DNA from: Chryseobacterium sp. JV274
GTDB taxonomy: Bacteria > Bacteroidota > Bacteroidia > Flavobacteriales > Weeksellaceae
Direction: 5' to 3'
DNA: 64,000 nucleotides
NCBI RefSeq assembly: GCF_903969135.1
Contig: NZ_LR824569.1
Coordinates: forward strand, 1,488,001 to 1,552,000
Within the stretch, counting starts at the first letter, position 1. Each line of letters starts with the position of its first letter. The notes beneath the pieces are model-generated. The model saw nothing but the letters and a program-made list of their open reading frames with translations. It had not been told where the DNA came from and ran no database searches. Position numbers and translations under genes: made by a program. Shown in pieces: positions 9,115 through 18,548 of the stretch.

Positions 9115-10461
9115 ATGGCACAGTCATTACTCCAAATAGCACAATCTTTAAGAGATGCCAATAAAAAAGTGCAATTAATTTATGCTTTTAATGGTACTGG
9201 TAAAACACGTTTGTCACGTGAATTTAAAGAATTGATAGCTCCCAAAAATCCAGAAACCGAAGAAGAGGAAACAGAAATCAAGATAATGTACTATAATGCA
9301 TTTACCGAAGATTTGTTTTATTGGGATAATGATTTAATGAAATTGAAAATTCAGCCCAATGAGTATACAAAATGGATACTTCAGGATCAAGGACAAGAGC
9401 CTAATATAGCAGCTCATTTCCAGCGTTATACTAATGATAAATTAACACCCACTTTTAATGAGGAATACACTATTAAAGATCAAGACAATAAGGATGTAAC
9501 GATTCCTCCTTACTCTGAAGTAAGCTTTTCATTTGAACGTGGAAATGATGAGCCCTCCGAATTTGTGAAAATTTCCAAAGGCGAAGAGAGCTGTTTTATT
9601 TGGAGTGTGTTTTATAGTTTACTAAAGGAAGCTATAGAGGCATTAATCCCATTAGGAGAGGCACAAGAAGAAATAAAATCATTGACCGTAATAGCCGAAT
9701 CAAAAAGCAAAGACACAAAAAAAGCAGAAAATCTAGCTAAAAAAAGCAGAAACAAAGAGGACGCTAACAAAGCAGACGTATTAAGAAATGAAGCGGAAGT
9801 GGCTAATATTGAATTGAACACAGCACAAGAAAAACTCAAAAACTTAGGTGGGCTATTTAATAATTTGGATTATGTATTTATTGATGATCCGGTAAGTTCA
9901 CTCGATGATACCCACTTAATCGAGTTGGCTGTAAATATAGCTGAGTTGATTAAGTATAGTAATTCAGGATTAAAATTCATTATCACTACTCATAATCCAT
10001 TATTCTACAATGTGTTATTTAATGAATTTAACGGAGTAAAGAACACAATAAAATGGCGTTTAGAAAAACTGGATGATGGAACTTTTTCAATAAATGAGCT
10101 AGTAAGCGACTCTCCATTCTCGTATCATTTATTTCTTTTATCTGAATTAGAAAAAGCTATACAATCGCCAAATGATATAAAAAAGTTTCATTTCAATTTT
10201 CTTCGTAATATATTAGAAAAAACCTCTACCTTTTTGGGACACAATAAATGGGAAGACCTTTTACCCCAAGAATCACGTGAAGCATATTACAAACGAATAA
10301 TAAATCTCTCCAGTCATTCTAAACATCATGGTGAAGAAATATCAATTATTGAAGAAAATGATAAGCGGGTATTGAGCTTTCTGGTAGAAGAAGTGAAAAG
10401 AAGATATGGATTCAAATCAACTATTAACCCAAATGTTATAGAAGAAAATGGCACAGTATAA
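9115..10461 (+). CDS. PrrC-like ABC-type ATPase, candidate anticodon nuclease
   Basis: A 448-aa protein between hsdS and hsdR. The N-terminal part is an ABC/AAA_13-type ATPase: P-loop A24-FNGTGKT31, signature-like ISKGEE at 153-158, Walker B with D-loop [11 protein letters not shown] at 254-264, and H-loop TTHNP with H293. A Lys/Glu/Ala-rich helical insert (about 180-250) lies between signature and Walker B. The C-terminal domain holds R364-x3-E368 followed by H401, which matches in order and spacing the Arg-x3-Glu...His triad (R320, E324, H356) of the anticodon nuclease PrrC. In E. coli, prrC sits in the same place of a type IC operon and cleaves tRNA-Lys when a phage inactivates the restriction enzyme. 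It overlaps hsdR by 14 bp. The nuclease role is inferred; a related but non-nuclease AAA_13 ATPase is the alternative. Confidence 0.75.
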   Translation: MAQSLLQIAQSLRDANKKVQLIYAFNGTGKTRLSREFKELIAPKNPETEEEETEIKIMYYNAFTEDLFYWDNDLMKLKIQPNEYTKWILQDQGQEPNIAAHFQRYTNDKLTPTFNEEYTIKDQDNKDVTIPPYSEVSFSFERGNDEPSEFVKISKGEESCFIWSVFYSLLKEAIEALIPLGEAQEEIKSLTVIAESKSKDTKKAENLAKKSRNKEDANKADVLRNEAEVANIELNTAQEKLKNLGGLFNNLDYVFIDDPVSSLDDTHLIELAVNIAELIKYSNSGLKFIITTHNPLFYNVLFNEFNGVKNTIKWRLEKLDDGTFSINELVSDSPFSYHLFLLSELEKAIQSPNDIKKFHFNFLRNILEKTSTFLGHNKWEDLLPQESREAYYKRIINLSSHSKHHGEEISIIEENDKRVLSFLVEEVKRRYGFKSTINPNVIEENGTV

Positions 10462-13400
10462 CACCATAACCGAAACCAACAATTTCATCGTTCTCGATAA
10501 ATACGACAAATATTCAACATTGAACGAACCACCTGCGGTCTATCAGACGGAAGTTGCCCTTGAACAGGAATTTATCCGGGACTTGGTCGCTCAGGGTTAC
10601 GAAAAACCATCTCACCTTACTACACAGCAAGCTATGTTGGCTAATGTAAGGCAACAACTGCAGGCACTGAATAATATGGAGTTTACAGATGCGGAATGGA
10701 TTCGTTTTGTAGAAGAATATTTGGATAAACCCGGAGACAGCATCGTTGATAAAACAAGAAAGCTTCATGAAAACTATATTTACGATTTTGTATTTGACGA
10801 TGGTCACATCCAAAACATTTATTTAGTAGATAAAGAGAACGTTGTCCGCAATAAAGTGCAGGTAATTTCACAATTCGAACAAAAAGGAACGCATGCCAAT
10901 CGATATGATGTAACCATCTTGGTGAATGGTTTACCTTTAGTACATGTAGAAATAAAAAAACGTGGAGTTGCTATCCGTGAAGCATTTAATCAGGTACATC
11001 GTTACAGTAAAGAAAGCTTCAACAGCGAAAACTCACTTTTTAAATATTTACAGATATTTGTTATCTCAAACGGTACCGACAGTCGTTATTTTGCCAACAC
11101 TGTAAAGCGGGATAAAAATAGTTTCGACTTTACCATGAACTGGGCAAGAGCGGATAACTCTTTGATTAAAGACCTGAAAGATTTTACAGCCACTTTTTTT
11201 CAGAAACATACATTGCTAAATGTATTACTCACCTATTCTGTTTTTGATACTAGCGATACATTACTCATCATGCGTCCGTATCAGATAGCAGCAACAGAAA
11301 GAATGTTGTGGAAAATAAAAAGTTCTTATGAAACAAAAAAATGGTCTTCTGCAGAAGGTGGCGGATTTATATGGCATACCACAGGCTCAGGAAAAACCCT
11401 GACCAGTTTTAAAGCGGCAAGACTGGCAACACAGCTTGACTTTATAGACAAAGTATTCTTTGTTGTGGATCGTAAAGATTTGGACTTTCAGACCATGAAA
11501 GAATATCAGCGTTTTTCGCCCGATAGCGTAAACGGTTCCGATAGTACTGCCGGTTTAAAAAGAAACATAGGAAAAGAAGATAACAAAATTATTGTTACCA
11601 CCATACAGAAGCTAAACAACCTCATGAAAAGTGAAGGTGATTTAGCCATTTATCAAAAACAAGTAGTATTCATCTTCGATGAGGCGCACCGTTCTCAATT
11701 TGGTGAAGCTCAGAAAAACCTAAAGAAAAAATTTAAAAAATTCTATCAGTTTGGGTTTACCGGTACACCAATCTTTCCTAAAAACGCTTTAGGCGCTGAA
11801 ACTACAGCAAGTGTATTTGGTCGCGAATTGCATTCCTATGTGATAACCGATGCAATTAGAGATGAAAAGGTATTGAAGTTCAAAGTAGATTACAACAATG
11901 TACGTCCACAATTTAAGAAAATAGAGCAAGAGCAGGATGAAAAAAAACTGAGCGCTGCAGAAAACACAAAAGCATTACTTCATCCAGCCCGTATTAAAGA
12001 AATCTCGCAATACATTCTGCAAAATTTCAGAATTAAAACCCATAGAAATCAGGGTAGCAACAAAGGATTTAATGCCATGTTTGCCGTAAGCAGTGTAGAT
12101 GCTGCCAAATGTTATTATGAAGAACTGAATCACCTGCAAAAAGAAAGTGAAAAGCCGTTGAAAATAGCAACCATTTTTTCTTTTGCAGCCAATGAAGAAC
12201 AAAACGCCATTGGTGAAATTCCTGATGAAACTTTTGAACCATCAGCAATGGATATTAGTGCAAAAGAATTCTTATCCAAAGCAATCAATGAGTATAACGC
12301 TATGTTCAAAACCAGTTTTGGAGTTGAAAGTAAAGAATTTCAAAACTACTACCGCGACCTTGCAAAAAGAGTAAAGAGCAAAGAATTAGACCTTATCATT
12401 GTAGTCGGCATGTTTCTTACTGGATTTGATGCCCCTACACTGAATACGCTTTTTGTAGACAAAAATCTGCACTATCATGGGCTAATGCAGGCATTTTCGC
12501 GAACCAATCGTATTTATGATGCTACAAAAACCTTTGGTAACATTGTTACATTTAGAGATTTAGAACAGGCAACCATTGATGCCATCACTTTATTTGGAGA
12601 TAACAATACCAAAAACGTGGTGCTTGAAAAGAGCTATAAAGAATATTTGGAAGGTTTTACAGATGTTGCTACTGGTGAAGCCCGCAGAGGTTATATCGAT
12701 GTTGTAAATGAATTGAATGAAAGGTTTCCCAATCCTGATGAAATCATTACAGAAAAAGACAAAAAAGAATTTACGAAACTTTTTGGTGAATATCTACGTG
12801 TAGAAAATATTTTGCAAAATTACGATGAATTTACTCACCTTAAAGCATTACAGATTATAGATCTAAATAATCCTGAGGCAATCAAAGCATTCAAAGAAAC
12901 TTATTTTGTGACAGACGAAGATATTTCAGCAATGCAGGAAATCGCTCTATTACCAGAAAGAACCGCTCAGGATTATCGCTCAACGTATAATGACATACGC
13001 GATTGGTTAAGACGAGAGAAAAATGGAAATGAAGCCGAAGCATCTAAAATTGATTGGGATGATGTTGTTTTTGAAATAGACTTATTAAAATCTCAGGAAA
13101 TAAACCTGGATTACATTCTAGAGTTAATTTTTGAACATAACAAAAAGACAAAAGATAAAACTGCTTTAATTGATGAAATTCGTAGAGTAATTCGTGCCAG
13201 TATTGGACAAAGAGCAAAAGAGAGTCTTGTAGTCGACTTTATTAATGAAACAGATCTTGATAAAATACAAGAAAAACCAAATATTTTAGACGCATTTTAT
13301 ACTTATGCAGGTGAGAAACAAAGAGCTGAAGCTTTTGAGCTGATAACAGAAGAGAATTTAAATGAGGAGGCGACAAAGAGATATATAGCTACATCACTAA

Positions 13401-13555
13401 AACGTGAATTTGCCAGTGAAAACGGAACAGAACTGAACGCTATCTTACCTAAAATGAGCCCGTTAAATCCACAGTATTTAAGCAAGAAACAAAGTGTTTT
13501 TCAAAAAATTAGTGCCTTTGTCGAAAAATTCAAAGGAATAGGAGGAAAGCTTTAA
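10448..13555 (+). CDS. hsdR: type I restriction-modification system, restriction subunit R
   Basis: A 1035-aa motor and nuclease subunit. The N-terminal PD-(D/E)XK nuclease has [10 protein letters not shown] and VEIKKRG (Asp then E-x-K). The superfamily 2 helicase core has Walker [13 protein letters not shown] box IFDEAHRSQ, motif III FTGTPIF and motif [12 protein letters not shown] long helical C-terminus, expected to dock on HsdM/S, completes it. Length fits EcoR124I HsdR (about 1035-1040 aa), and all catalytic motifs look intact, so the system appears functional. The start overlaps the preceding ATPase gene by 14 bp and a terminator follows. Confidence 0.95.
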   Translation: MAQYNTITETNNFIVLDKYDKYSTLNEPPAVYQTEVALEQEFIRDLVAQGYEKPSHLTTQQAMLANVRQQLQALNNMEFTDAEWIRFVEEYLDKPGDSIVDKTRKLHENYIYDFVFDDGHIQNIYLVDKENVVRNKVQVISQFEQKGTHANRYDVTILVNGLPLVHVEIKKRGVAIREAFNQVHRYSKESFNSENSLFKYLQIFVISNGTDSRYFANTVKRDKNSFDFTMNWARADNSLIKDLKDFTATFFQKHTLLNVLLTYSVFDTSDTLLIMRPYQIAATERMLWKIKSSYETKKWSSAEGGGFIWHTTGSGKTLTSFKAARLATQLDFIDKVFFVVDRKDLDFQTMKEYQRFSPDSVNGSDSTAGLKRNIGKEDNKIIVTTIQKLNNLMKSEGDLAIYQKQVVFIFDEAHRSQFGEAQKNLKKKFKKFYQFGFTGTPIFPKNALGAETTASVFGRELHSYVITDAIRDEKVLKFKVDYNNVRPQFKKIEQEQDEKKLSAAENTKALLHPARIKEISQYILQNFRIKTHRNQGSNKGFNAMFAVSSVDAAKCYYEELNHLQKESEKPLKIATIFSFAANEEQNAIGEIPDETFEPSAMDISAKEFLSKAINEYNAMFKTSFGVESKEFQNYYRDLAKRVKSKELDLIIVVGMFLTGFDAPTLNTLFVDKNLHYHGLMQAFSRTNRIYDATKTFGNIVTFRDLEQATIDAITLFGDNNTKNVVLEKSYKEYLEGFTDVATGEARRGYIDVVNELNERFPNPDEIITEKDKKEFTKLFGEYLRVENILQNYDEFTHLKALQIIDLNNPEAIKAFKETYFVTDEDISAMQEIALLPERTAQDYRSTYNDIRDWLRREKNGNEAEASKIDWDDVVFEIDLLKSQEINLDYILELIFEHNKKTKDKTALIDEIRRVIRASIGQRAKESLVVDFINETDLDKIQEKPNILDAFYTYAGEKQRAEAFELITEENLNEEATKRYIATSLKREFASENGTELNAILPKMSPLNPQYLSKKQSVFQKISAFVEKFKGIGGKL

Positions 13556-13587
13556 GTAAGATCAGATAACAGTATAAATTTAAATAT

Positions 13588-13616
13588 GAAAAGCTCAACA
13601 TTCTGTTGAGCTTTTC
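13588..13616 (+). terminator. terminator of the hsd operon
   Basis: The stem AAAGCTCAAC / GTTGAGCTTTT with a 5-base loop starts about 30 bp after the hsdR stop; the T run is within and after the right arm. Confidence 0.75.
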
Positions 13617-13634
13617 ACTTATAATATTGCAAGT

Positions 13635-14013
13635 TTATCCCTTTTCAATCAACCTCTCCAGTCTCACCATCATCTCATCTTTCTCCTTCAGCATCCTTTC
13701 ATAAAGCTCAATCTTTTCATCATACAACTCTACAATTTTATCTATTGGATTAAATGTACAGTTATAATTCATTGCAGAAGCAACAGAGCTATCTTTAAAG
13801 TCGTGGAAAGTATTTGAAATGATATTGATTGCTTGTTCATCGTTAAAATTCTGAAACGCTTCCACCAGAATTTTCAATACTTCAGAAATTCTTTCAGTAA
13901 AGGATCTTCAATAATTTCTTTCTGTTCCAGCAGAGAAACTTTCTTCTGGTTCCAGTAGTCCCAAGGTCAAAAGCCAGTGCTTCCTGCTTGATGCCCAGCA
14001 TTTCCCTGAATCG
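13635..14013 (-). pseudogene. broken XRE-family helix-turn-helix regulator
   Basis: Read on the minus strand, this stretch encodes the body of a widespread Bacteroidota XRE regulator in three frames. From base 14013 down come RFREMLGIKQEALAFDLG (start of the HTH), then DYWNQKKVSLLEQKEIIED in another frame, then LKILVEAFQNFNDEQAINII and the C-terminal coiled coil, which is open down to 13635. One-base losses near 13964 and near 13880 explain the frame changes. The N-terminal residues and a start codon are missing; an in-frame stop lies directly upstream. The C-terminal 80 codons remain open from a TTG, but a functional protein without the HTH is unlikely. It lies at the right edge of the restriction island. 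Confidence 0.75.
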
Positions 14014-14210
14014 TTAAAATGGACTCCTCTCCTATTTCGTTATTTCTTTCTTTACACACTGTTTTTTTCTTCAAAAAATCAGAAAAAACAAACCTCATTA
14101 TCCCGTTTGCATTTTCTGATGAATGCTCCCTTAAAATCTTACAACGCCCTATTTTTCTATGCTTTACGCTTACTATATTTGATCACAACAACAACCAAAA
14201 ACACAAGCAT

Positions 14211-14714
14211 ATGGCACTAGACAATTTAATCAGTGTAAGCTTTTCAGAAAGCGATTTAAAAACCATTGACAAAGCAATTCAGGACATTCAGACTGTCCTT
14301 ACAGGGAAAACCATCAACCTTACTCCGGATCAGAGACAGCAATACGGAAGAATTGCAGAGCAGAACAAACTCTTTGTGAATAAAGCCAAAACCTATATGG
14401 AACAAAATGTTCAACATGTTCCAAACTTCCTTGATAAGGCAGAATTCGACAGAGATTACACAGCCAGAGAGCAGATAGAGCAAAGACTGCAACTATTAGA
14501 TTCTGTGATCGAACAACTTTCCGATACCAAGGTATTACTGGACCACGATAATTATCATAACGCCATCAGCTTCTATCGAAGCATCAGATACCTTTCTGAA
14601 GAAAATGTACCCGGTACCAATGTGATCTACGAAGGAATGAAGCAGTTTTTTGTGGCTGGACAAACTTCAGTACCTACTGAAACACCTCCACCTACTTCAA
14701 ACAACAATCAGTAA
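14211..14714 (+). CDS. conserved hypothetical helical protein
   Basis: A 167-aa, mostly helical cytosolic protein starting MALDNLISVSF and ending in a Pro/Thr/Asn-rich tail. It has no signal peptide, membrane segment or motif that I recognise. The start at 14211 is preferred because the upstream extension of the frame to 14019 is Phe/Ser-rich, unlike a real protein start, and overlaps the regulator remnant. A run of A/C-rich sequence ahead of 14211 suits initiation in this group. A terminator follows 20 bp after the stop. Function unknown. Confidence 0.75.
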   Translation: MALDNLISVSFSESDLKTIDKAIQDIQTVLTGKTINLTPDQRQQYGRIAEQNKLFVNKAKTYMEQNVQHVPNFLDKAEFDRDYTAREQIEQRLQLLDSVIEQLSDTKVLLDHDNYHNAISFYRSIRYLSEENVPGTNVIYEGMKQFFVAGQTSVPTETPPPTSNNNQ

Positions 14715-14734
14715 GAATAAACACTTTTTCTGAG

Positions 14735-14758
14735 AGCACGTGAAAACGTGCTTTTTTT
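14735..14758 (+). terminator. terminator after the 167-aa gene
   Basis: The stem AGCACG / CGTGCT with loop TGAAAA is followed by seven T. Confidence 0.85.
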
Positions 14759-14767
14759 GTGCTTACA

Positions 14768-15727
14768 CGTCTGCTTGGTTGGGTTGGAAATCGCAAAGGC
14801 GCAAGGTCTTATCATGGGGACGCTTTTTAAGGCGCAAGGATTTTATCGCCGATAAAATTTTTATATCCCGATATACTCACTTGCTGAAAATCTTTGATTT
14901 TCTTGCGCCTTAAAAAAACATATCAATATTAAAAACTTTGCGTCTTTGCGTTTAAAACAAAAGAATAAATCATTTTATCTGCAGGTTTATAGTGATTTTT
15001 TGTGGTTACCAGTCTGTTTGATTTTGGTAGGAAAATCGCAAAAACGCAAGGTCTTATCATAGGGATGCTTTCTAAGGCGCAAAGATTTTATCTCCGATAA
15101 AATTTCTATATCCCGATATACTCACTTGCTGAAAATCTTTGATTTTCTTGCGCCTTAAACAACATATCAATATTAAAAACTTTGCGTCTTTGCGTTTAAA
15201 ACAAAAGAATAAATCATTTTATCTGCAGGTTTATAGTGATTTTTTGTGGTTACCCGTCTGCTTGATTGGGTTGGAAATCGCAAAGGCGCAAGGTCTTATC
15301 ATAGGGATGCTTTCTAAGGCGCAAGGATTTTATCTCCGATAAAATTTCTGTTCCTTGTTTATTGCTGAAAATCTTCGATTTTCTTGCGCCTTAAACAACA
15401 TATAAATATTAAAAACTTCGCGTCTTTGCGTTTAAAACAAAAGAATAAGTCATTTTATCCGCAGGTTTATAGTAACTTTTTGTGGTTACCCGTCTGCTTG
15501 CTTTGGGTTGGAAATCGCAAAGGCGCAAGGTCTTATCATGGGGATGCTTTTTAAGGCTCAAGGATTCTATCTCAGATAAAATTTTTATATCCCGATATAC
15601 TCACTTGCTGAAAATCTTTGATTTTCTTGCGCCTTAAAAAAATATATCAATATTAAAAACTTTGCGTCTTTGCGTTTAAAACAAAAGAATAAGTCATTAT
15701 ATCTGCAGATTTATAGTGATTTTTTTA
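14768..15727. repeat. four tandem copies of a ~240 bp non-coding repeat
   Basis: Units begin near 14768, 15011, 15255 and 15491 (lengths about 243, 244, 236 and 237 bp) and are highly alike. Each unit contains AAGGCGCAAGG and, about 85 bp on, CTTGCGCCTTAAA (inverse complements). It also has a TTTTATC-GATAAAA inverted repeat, a GAAAATC-TTT-GATTTTC palindrome, a TTTGCGTCTTTGCGTTTAAA block and a TTTATAGTGATTTTTTGTGG end. Short open frames in the array (for example at 15139 and 15670) change from unit to unit and are not believed. The array looks like an expanded interspersed repeat rather than genes. Confidence 0.9.
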
Positions 15728-16101
15728 ACGCAAAGGCTTCATTGATAGAAATACATGATTTGAGGGAGCAAAGGAATGGTGGCTGTGCCACTGATGAAGC
15801 CGGATGGATAGTGCTCATGATTCTTACAATGGTACTTTACTCCTCTTACCCCCTTTACTAACACCCTCCAGGTAGTATAGCAACGGTCTCTACCCTCTTA
15901 AGTAACGGTCTCTATCCCCTTATATAAGTCCCTCCAGAGGCTTGGGTAAGGGGTTAGAGGGACTTCGGAAGGGGCTCCAGGTATTTCTGAGTACTATTTA
16001 TGGTATTTTTAAAGAAAATTTACGCTTTCCCCTAAGCAGAAGCTGGAGATTTTTATTATCATTGCTAAAAAAGTTTTAAAAACAAGATTAACTAATACAT
16101 C
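15728..16101. other. non-coding stretch before the PD-(D/E)XK gene
   Basis: No gene is seen. The middle part (15840-15990) is unusually C/T-rich and then G-rich, with repeated ACGGTCTCTA words and complementary CCCTCCAG / AAGGGGTTAGAGGGA blocks. It is probably the remnant of a further repeat family. The last 80 bp are AT-rich and should hold the promoter of the next gene. Confidence 0.5.
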
Positions 16102-17271
16102 ATGAACGATTATATTTCTTTTTTCAGAGAGATCCAGGCCCACTCCAGGTTTGAAATTGAATATGAAAAAAGACATTCTAAAAAGCTGGCCTCTAAATTT
16201 AATGCGATGAAGTTCCTCCACTGGAACGAAAATAAAGTCTCTGAAATATTAGCGTTTTTTCTAAATCCAAATGAAAACCATGGTCAGGGTGATATTTATT
16301 TGAAGCTTTTCAAAGAAGAATTAGGATTGTATTTCCCTTATGATACTCCGGAAAAAGTTCAGGTTATTTTAGAGGATTCAACCTTTGAAAACCGACGGGT
16401 CGACATTGTTCTGAAGAATCAAGATCAGTCAAGTATTCTGGGAATTGAAAATAAAATTTACCCTTGGACAAAAGATCAGGAAAATCAGGTTGAAGATTAT
16501 TTGAAATATTTACAGTATATCAGTAATAACCATTATCAGCTTCTCTATTTAACCCCGAAATCAAAGGAATTAACAGAATACAGCGGCGGAAAAGAAATCG
16601 AAAAACTAATAGAAACAGGAAAGCTTTATTTGATCAACTACGAAGAACATATTATACCAATATTAAAAGAATTTATAAAAAATACAGAAAATGAAAGAGT
16701 GCGTTCTTTTTTGGTAGATTTTGAAAGTCAACTTATTGAAAATTATATGGGAAAAGAAAACTTAGATATGGGTTCATTGAATCATTTTATCACAGAAACT
16801 GAAGAAAATATAGAAACCGCTTTTAAAGTATCCAACACTTTAAATTCGATTAAACAGGAAATGAAAAATCTTGTTGACCAGCAGATGCTTCAACTGACAG
16901 ATGAGTTAACCAAAGAATTAAAAATGCGTATCACATATAATGAACAGTTTCATCATTTTGAAATTCCTGTCTTTAAAAACTTATTCATCAAATTCAATTA
17001 TGAAGAAGGTGGAGTTATTTATGGTTTGGTAAAAACACCTCAATATAAGGATTCACACCACGATAAAGTATATCTGATTGATCTTAGAAATTATTTAGGA
17101 ATAAAGTTCAGAACATCACATTGGTGGCCTCTGTTTTTCTTACAATATGCTAATATAGAACATGATGCTTCATTCTGGATTGATGTAAGAAATGGCAAGT
17201 TTAAAAAATTTATGAAAGATTTTATTATTGCGGTTATAGAAGCTCCTGAAAATTTAAAACTAGATCTGTAG
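16102..17271 (+). CDS. PD-(D/E)XK nuclease superfamily protein (PDDEXK_4-like)
   Basis: A 389-aa protein whose N-terminal half carries a restriction-endonuclease-like core. Asp101 lies in RRVDIVL, and E116-N-K118 lies in GIENKIY; together they form the D...ExK metal site. The helix DQENQVEDYLKYL follows, as is typical for the PDDEXK_4 group. An LHWNENKVSEILAFFLNP segment near residues 38-55 is also characteristic. The C-terminal half is of mixed alpha/beta character with no known motif. No methyltransferase or other partner is adjacent; it stands alone between two blocks of repeats. DNA cleavage is expected from the fold; a role in defence is inference. Confidence 0.72.
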   Translation: MNDYISFFREIQAHSRFEIEYEKRHSKKLASKFNAMKFLHWNENKVSEILAFFLNPNENHGQGDIYLKLFKEELGLYFPYDTPEKVQVILEDSTFENRRVDIVLKNQDQSSILGIENKIYPWTKDQENQVEDYLKYLQYISNNHYQLLYLTPKSKELTEYSGGKEIEKLIETGKLYLINYEEHIIPILKEFIKNTENERVRSFLVDFESQLIENYMGKENLDMGSLNHFITETEENIETAFKVSNTLNSIKQEMKNLVDQQMLQLTDELTKELKMRITYNEQFHHFEIPVFKNLFIKFNYEEGGVIYGLVKTPQYKDSHHDKVYLIDLRNYLGIKFRTSHWWPLFFLQYANIEHDASFWIDVRNGKFKKFMKDFIIAVIEAPENLKLDL

Positions 17272-17286
17272 AAGATTCATACCATT

Positions 17287-17366
17287 TGTCATTTCGTAGG
17301 AATCCGGACAGAGATTTGGATAATAAATTATGATAGAATAAGAGTTTAGATTCCTGCAGAATGACA
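17287..17366. repeat. 80-bp palindromic element, copy 1
   Basis: Imperfect ~18-bp terminal inverted repeats (TGTCATTTCGTAGGAATC ... GATTCCTGCAGAATGACA) flank an AT-rich core. It is the most diverged left arm of the four copies. Confidence 0.85.
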
Positions 17367-17462
17367 AGGTGAATGCATATTTTTTTGTGTATGTATGTGT
17401 GCATAGCCACTTATTTGCTCCAGACTTAATACAAACTATCCGCTTAGACTATCCACGAAGTT

Positions 17463-17542
17463 TGTCATTCCGTAGGAATCCAGATAATGGTTTGGATAAT
17501 AAGTGATGAGAAAATAGGAGTTTAGATTCCTGCGGAATGACA
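17463..17542. repeat. 80-bp palindromic element, copy 2
   Basis: Terminal inverted repeats TGTCATTCCGTAGGAATC / GATTCCTGCGGAATGACA. It is preceded by the word ACTATCCGCTTAGACTATCC, which also precedes copy 3 and, with two changes, copy 4. The core (GATAATGGTTTGGATAATAAG) matches copy 4. Confidence 0.88.
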
Positions 17543-17720
17543 AAGATTGTGTCTCATTACCTTGTTTGGTTCGTAGTATACCTTTCACCTTTTCTTACAA
17601 ATAAAAACTCATACTCAATTGAGAAAGAAGCTATCATTCTTCTTTCAATACTTTGATTAAATCCAATTGAAAATCCAGTTGAAAAATATTTTTTGTAACT
17701 TTTATAAAACAAATACACAA

Positions 17721-18041
17721 ATGATTGAGTTTTCAACAGGAAGATATACCTACTATATCTATATTCTTACCAATAAAAATAGAAAAGTACTTTATACTGG
17801 CGTTACAGGAAACCTCCACATAAGATTGTTTCAACACAAAACCAGACTAAATCCAAGTAGCTTCACAGCAAGATATAATCTTGAGTTTCTAATTTATTAC
17901 GAGAAATATGATTGGATTTATCATGCCATTGAAAGAGAAAAGGAAATTAAAAACTGGTCAAGAATTAAGAAGCTTGAGCTTATAAGGAAGACAAATCCTA
18001 ATTTAGAATTTTTGAATTACTTGTTTGAAAACTGGCTTTGA
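17721..18041 (+). CDS. small GIY-YIG nuclease domain protein
   Basis: A 106-aa single-domain GIY-YIG endonuclease of the UvrC-N/YhbQ type. The signature appears as Y12-I-Y14 and Y25-T-G27, the catalytic Arg as R35 in NLHIRLFQHK, and the catalytic Glu as E73 in EREKEIKNW; the C-terminal segment TNPNLEFL fits the family ending. The ATG at 17721 is preferred over an in-frame ATG at 17667, because the domain starts at Tyr9 after it and the 18 extra residues have no family counterpart. It is flanked on both sides by pairs of 80-bp palindromic elements and has no gene partner. Such proteins can nick or cut DNA at structures; a link to the flanking palindromes is a hypothesis. Confidence 0.85.
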   Translation: MIEFSTGRYTYYIYILTNKNRKVLYTGVTGNLHIRLFQHKTRLNPSSFTARYNLEFLIYYEKYDWIYHAIEREKEIKNWSRIKKLELIRKTNPNLEFLNYLFENWL

Positions 18042-18125
18042 TATGAGTAGTATTTCATATCAAATGACAAAATTGTTTGTCGTATAATGAAGTACAAACT
18101 ATCCGCTTAGACTATCCACACAGTT

Positions 18126-18205
18126 TGTCTTTCCGTAGGAATCCAGACAGAGATTTGGATAATAAATTATGATAGAATAAGAGTTTAGATTCCTGCGGAA
18201 TGACA
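18126..18205. repeat. 80-bp palindromic element, copy 3
   Basis: Same terminal inverted repeats as copy 2 with one change in the left arm. Its core (CAGAGATTTGGATAATAAAT) is nearly identical to copy 1, so copies 3-4 together repeat the arrangement of copies 1-2 on the other side of the GIY-YIG gene. Confidence 0.88.
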
Positions 18206-18230
18206 AGGTGGGCGCATATTTTTTTTGTGT

Positions 18231-18262
18231 ATGTATGTATGTATGTATGTATGTATGTATGT
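18231..18262. repeat. ATGT microsatellite, eight copies
   Basis: Eight perfect ATGT units lie between palindromic elements 3 and 4; the matching spacer between elements 1 and 2 (17391-17398) has only two units. The difference shows recent slippage in an otherwise duplicated block. Confidence 0.9.
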
Positions 18263-18326
18263 GTGCATAGCTACTTATTTGCTCCTGACTTAATACAAAC
18301 CACCCGCTTAGACTATCCACGAAGTT

Positions 18327-18407
18327 TGTCATTCCGTAGGAATCCAGACAATGGTTTGGATAATAAGTGATGAGAAAATAAGCAGTTTAGATTCCTACGG
18401 AATGATA
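18327..18407. repeat. 80-bp palindromic element, copy 4
   Basis: Left arm TGTCATTCCGTAGGAATC, right arm GATTCCTACGGAATGATA, core as in copy 2. The rest of the interval up to 18548 shows no gene and supplies the leader of the acyltransferase. Confidence 0.88.
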
Positions 18408-18548
18408 AGGTGAACGCGTATGTAGATCGTTTGTTATACACGGTTCAACTAACTCCTACGCCCTTCATAATACTTTAACATCCATTATACCCATTCCCCA
18501 GATAAATTTTCGTTCTTTTGCAAAAAGTTTTAATTTTTAAATAATTGC

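Noticed and set aside
14019..14210. N-terminal extension of the 167-aa protein
   Set aside because: The 64 extra residues are Phe/Ser-rich without protein character and run into the regulator remnant; the Met at 14211 starts the conserved-looking part.
14768..15727. CRISPR array
   Set aside because: Units are ~240 bp and almost identical throughout; there are no short repeats with unique spacers and no cas genes nearby.
15139..15861. Short open frames in the tandem repeats (15139-15342 and 15670-15861)
   Set aside because: They consist of repeat sequence, and their start and length differ between units, so they are chance frames.
17667..17720. Upstream start of the GIY-YIG protein
   Set aside because: The 18 extra residues have no counterpart in the family and the region looks like an AT-rich leader.
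18099..18332. 77-codon frame on the minus strand with His-Thr-Tyr-Ile repeats
   Set aside because: It is the translation of the ATGT microsatellite and the palindromic elements.
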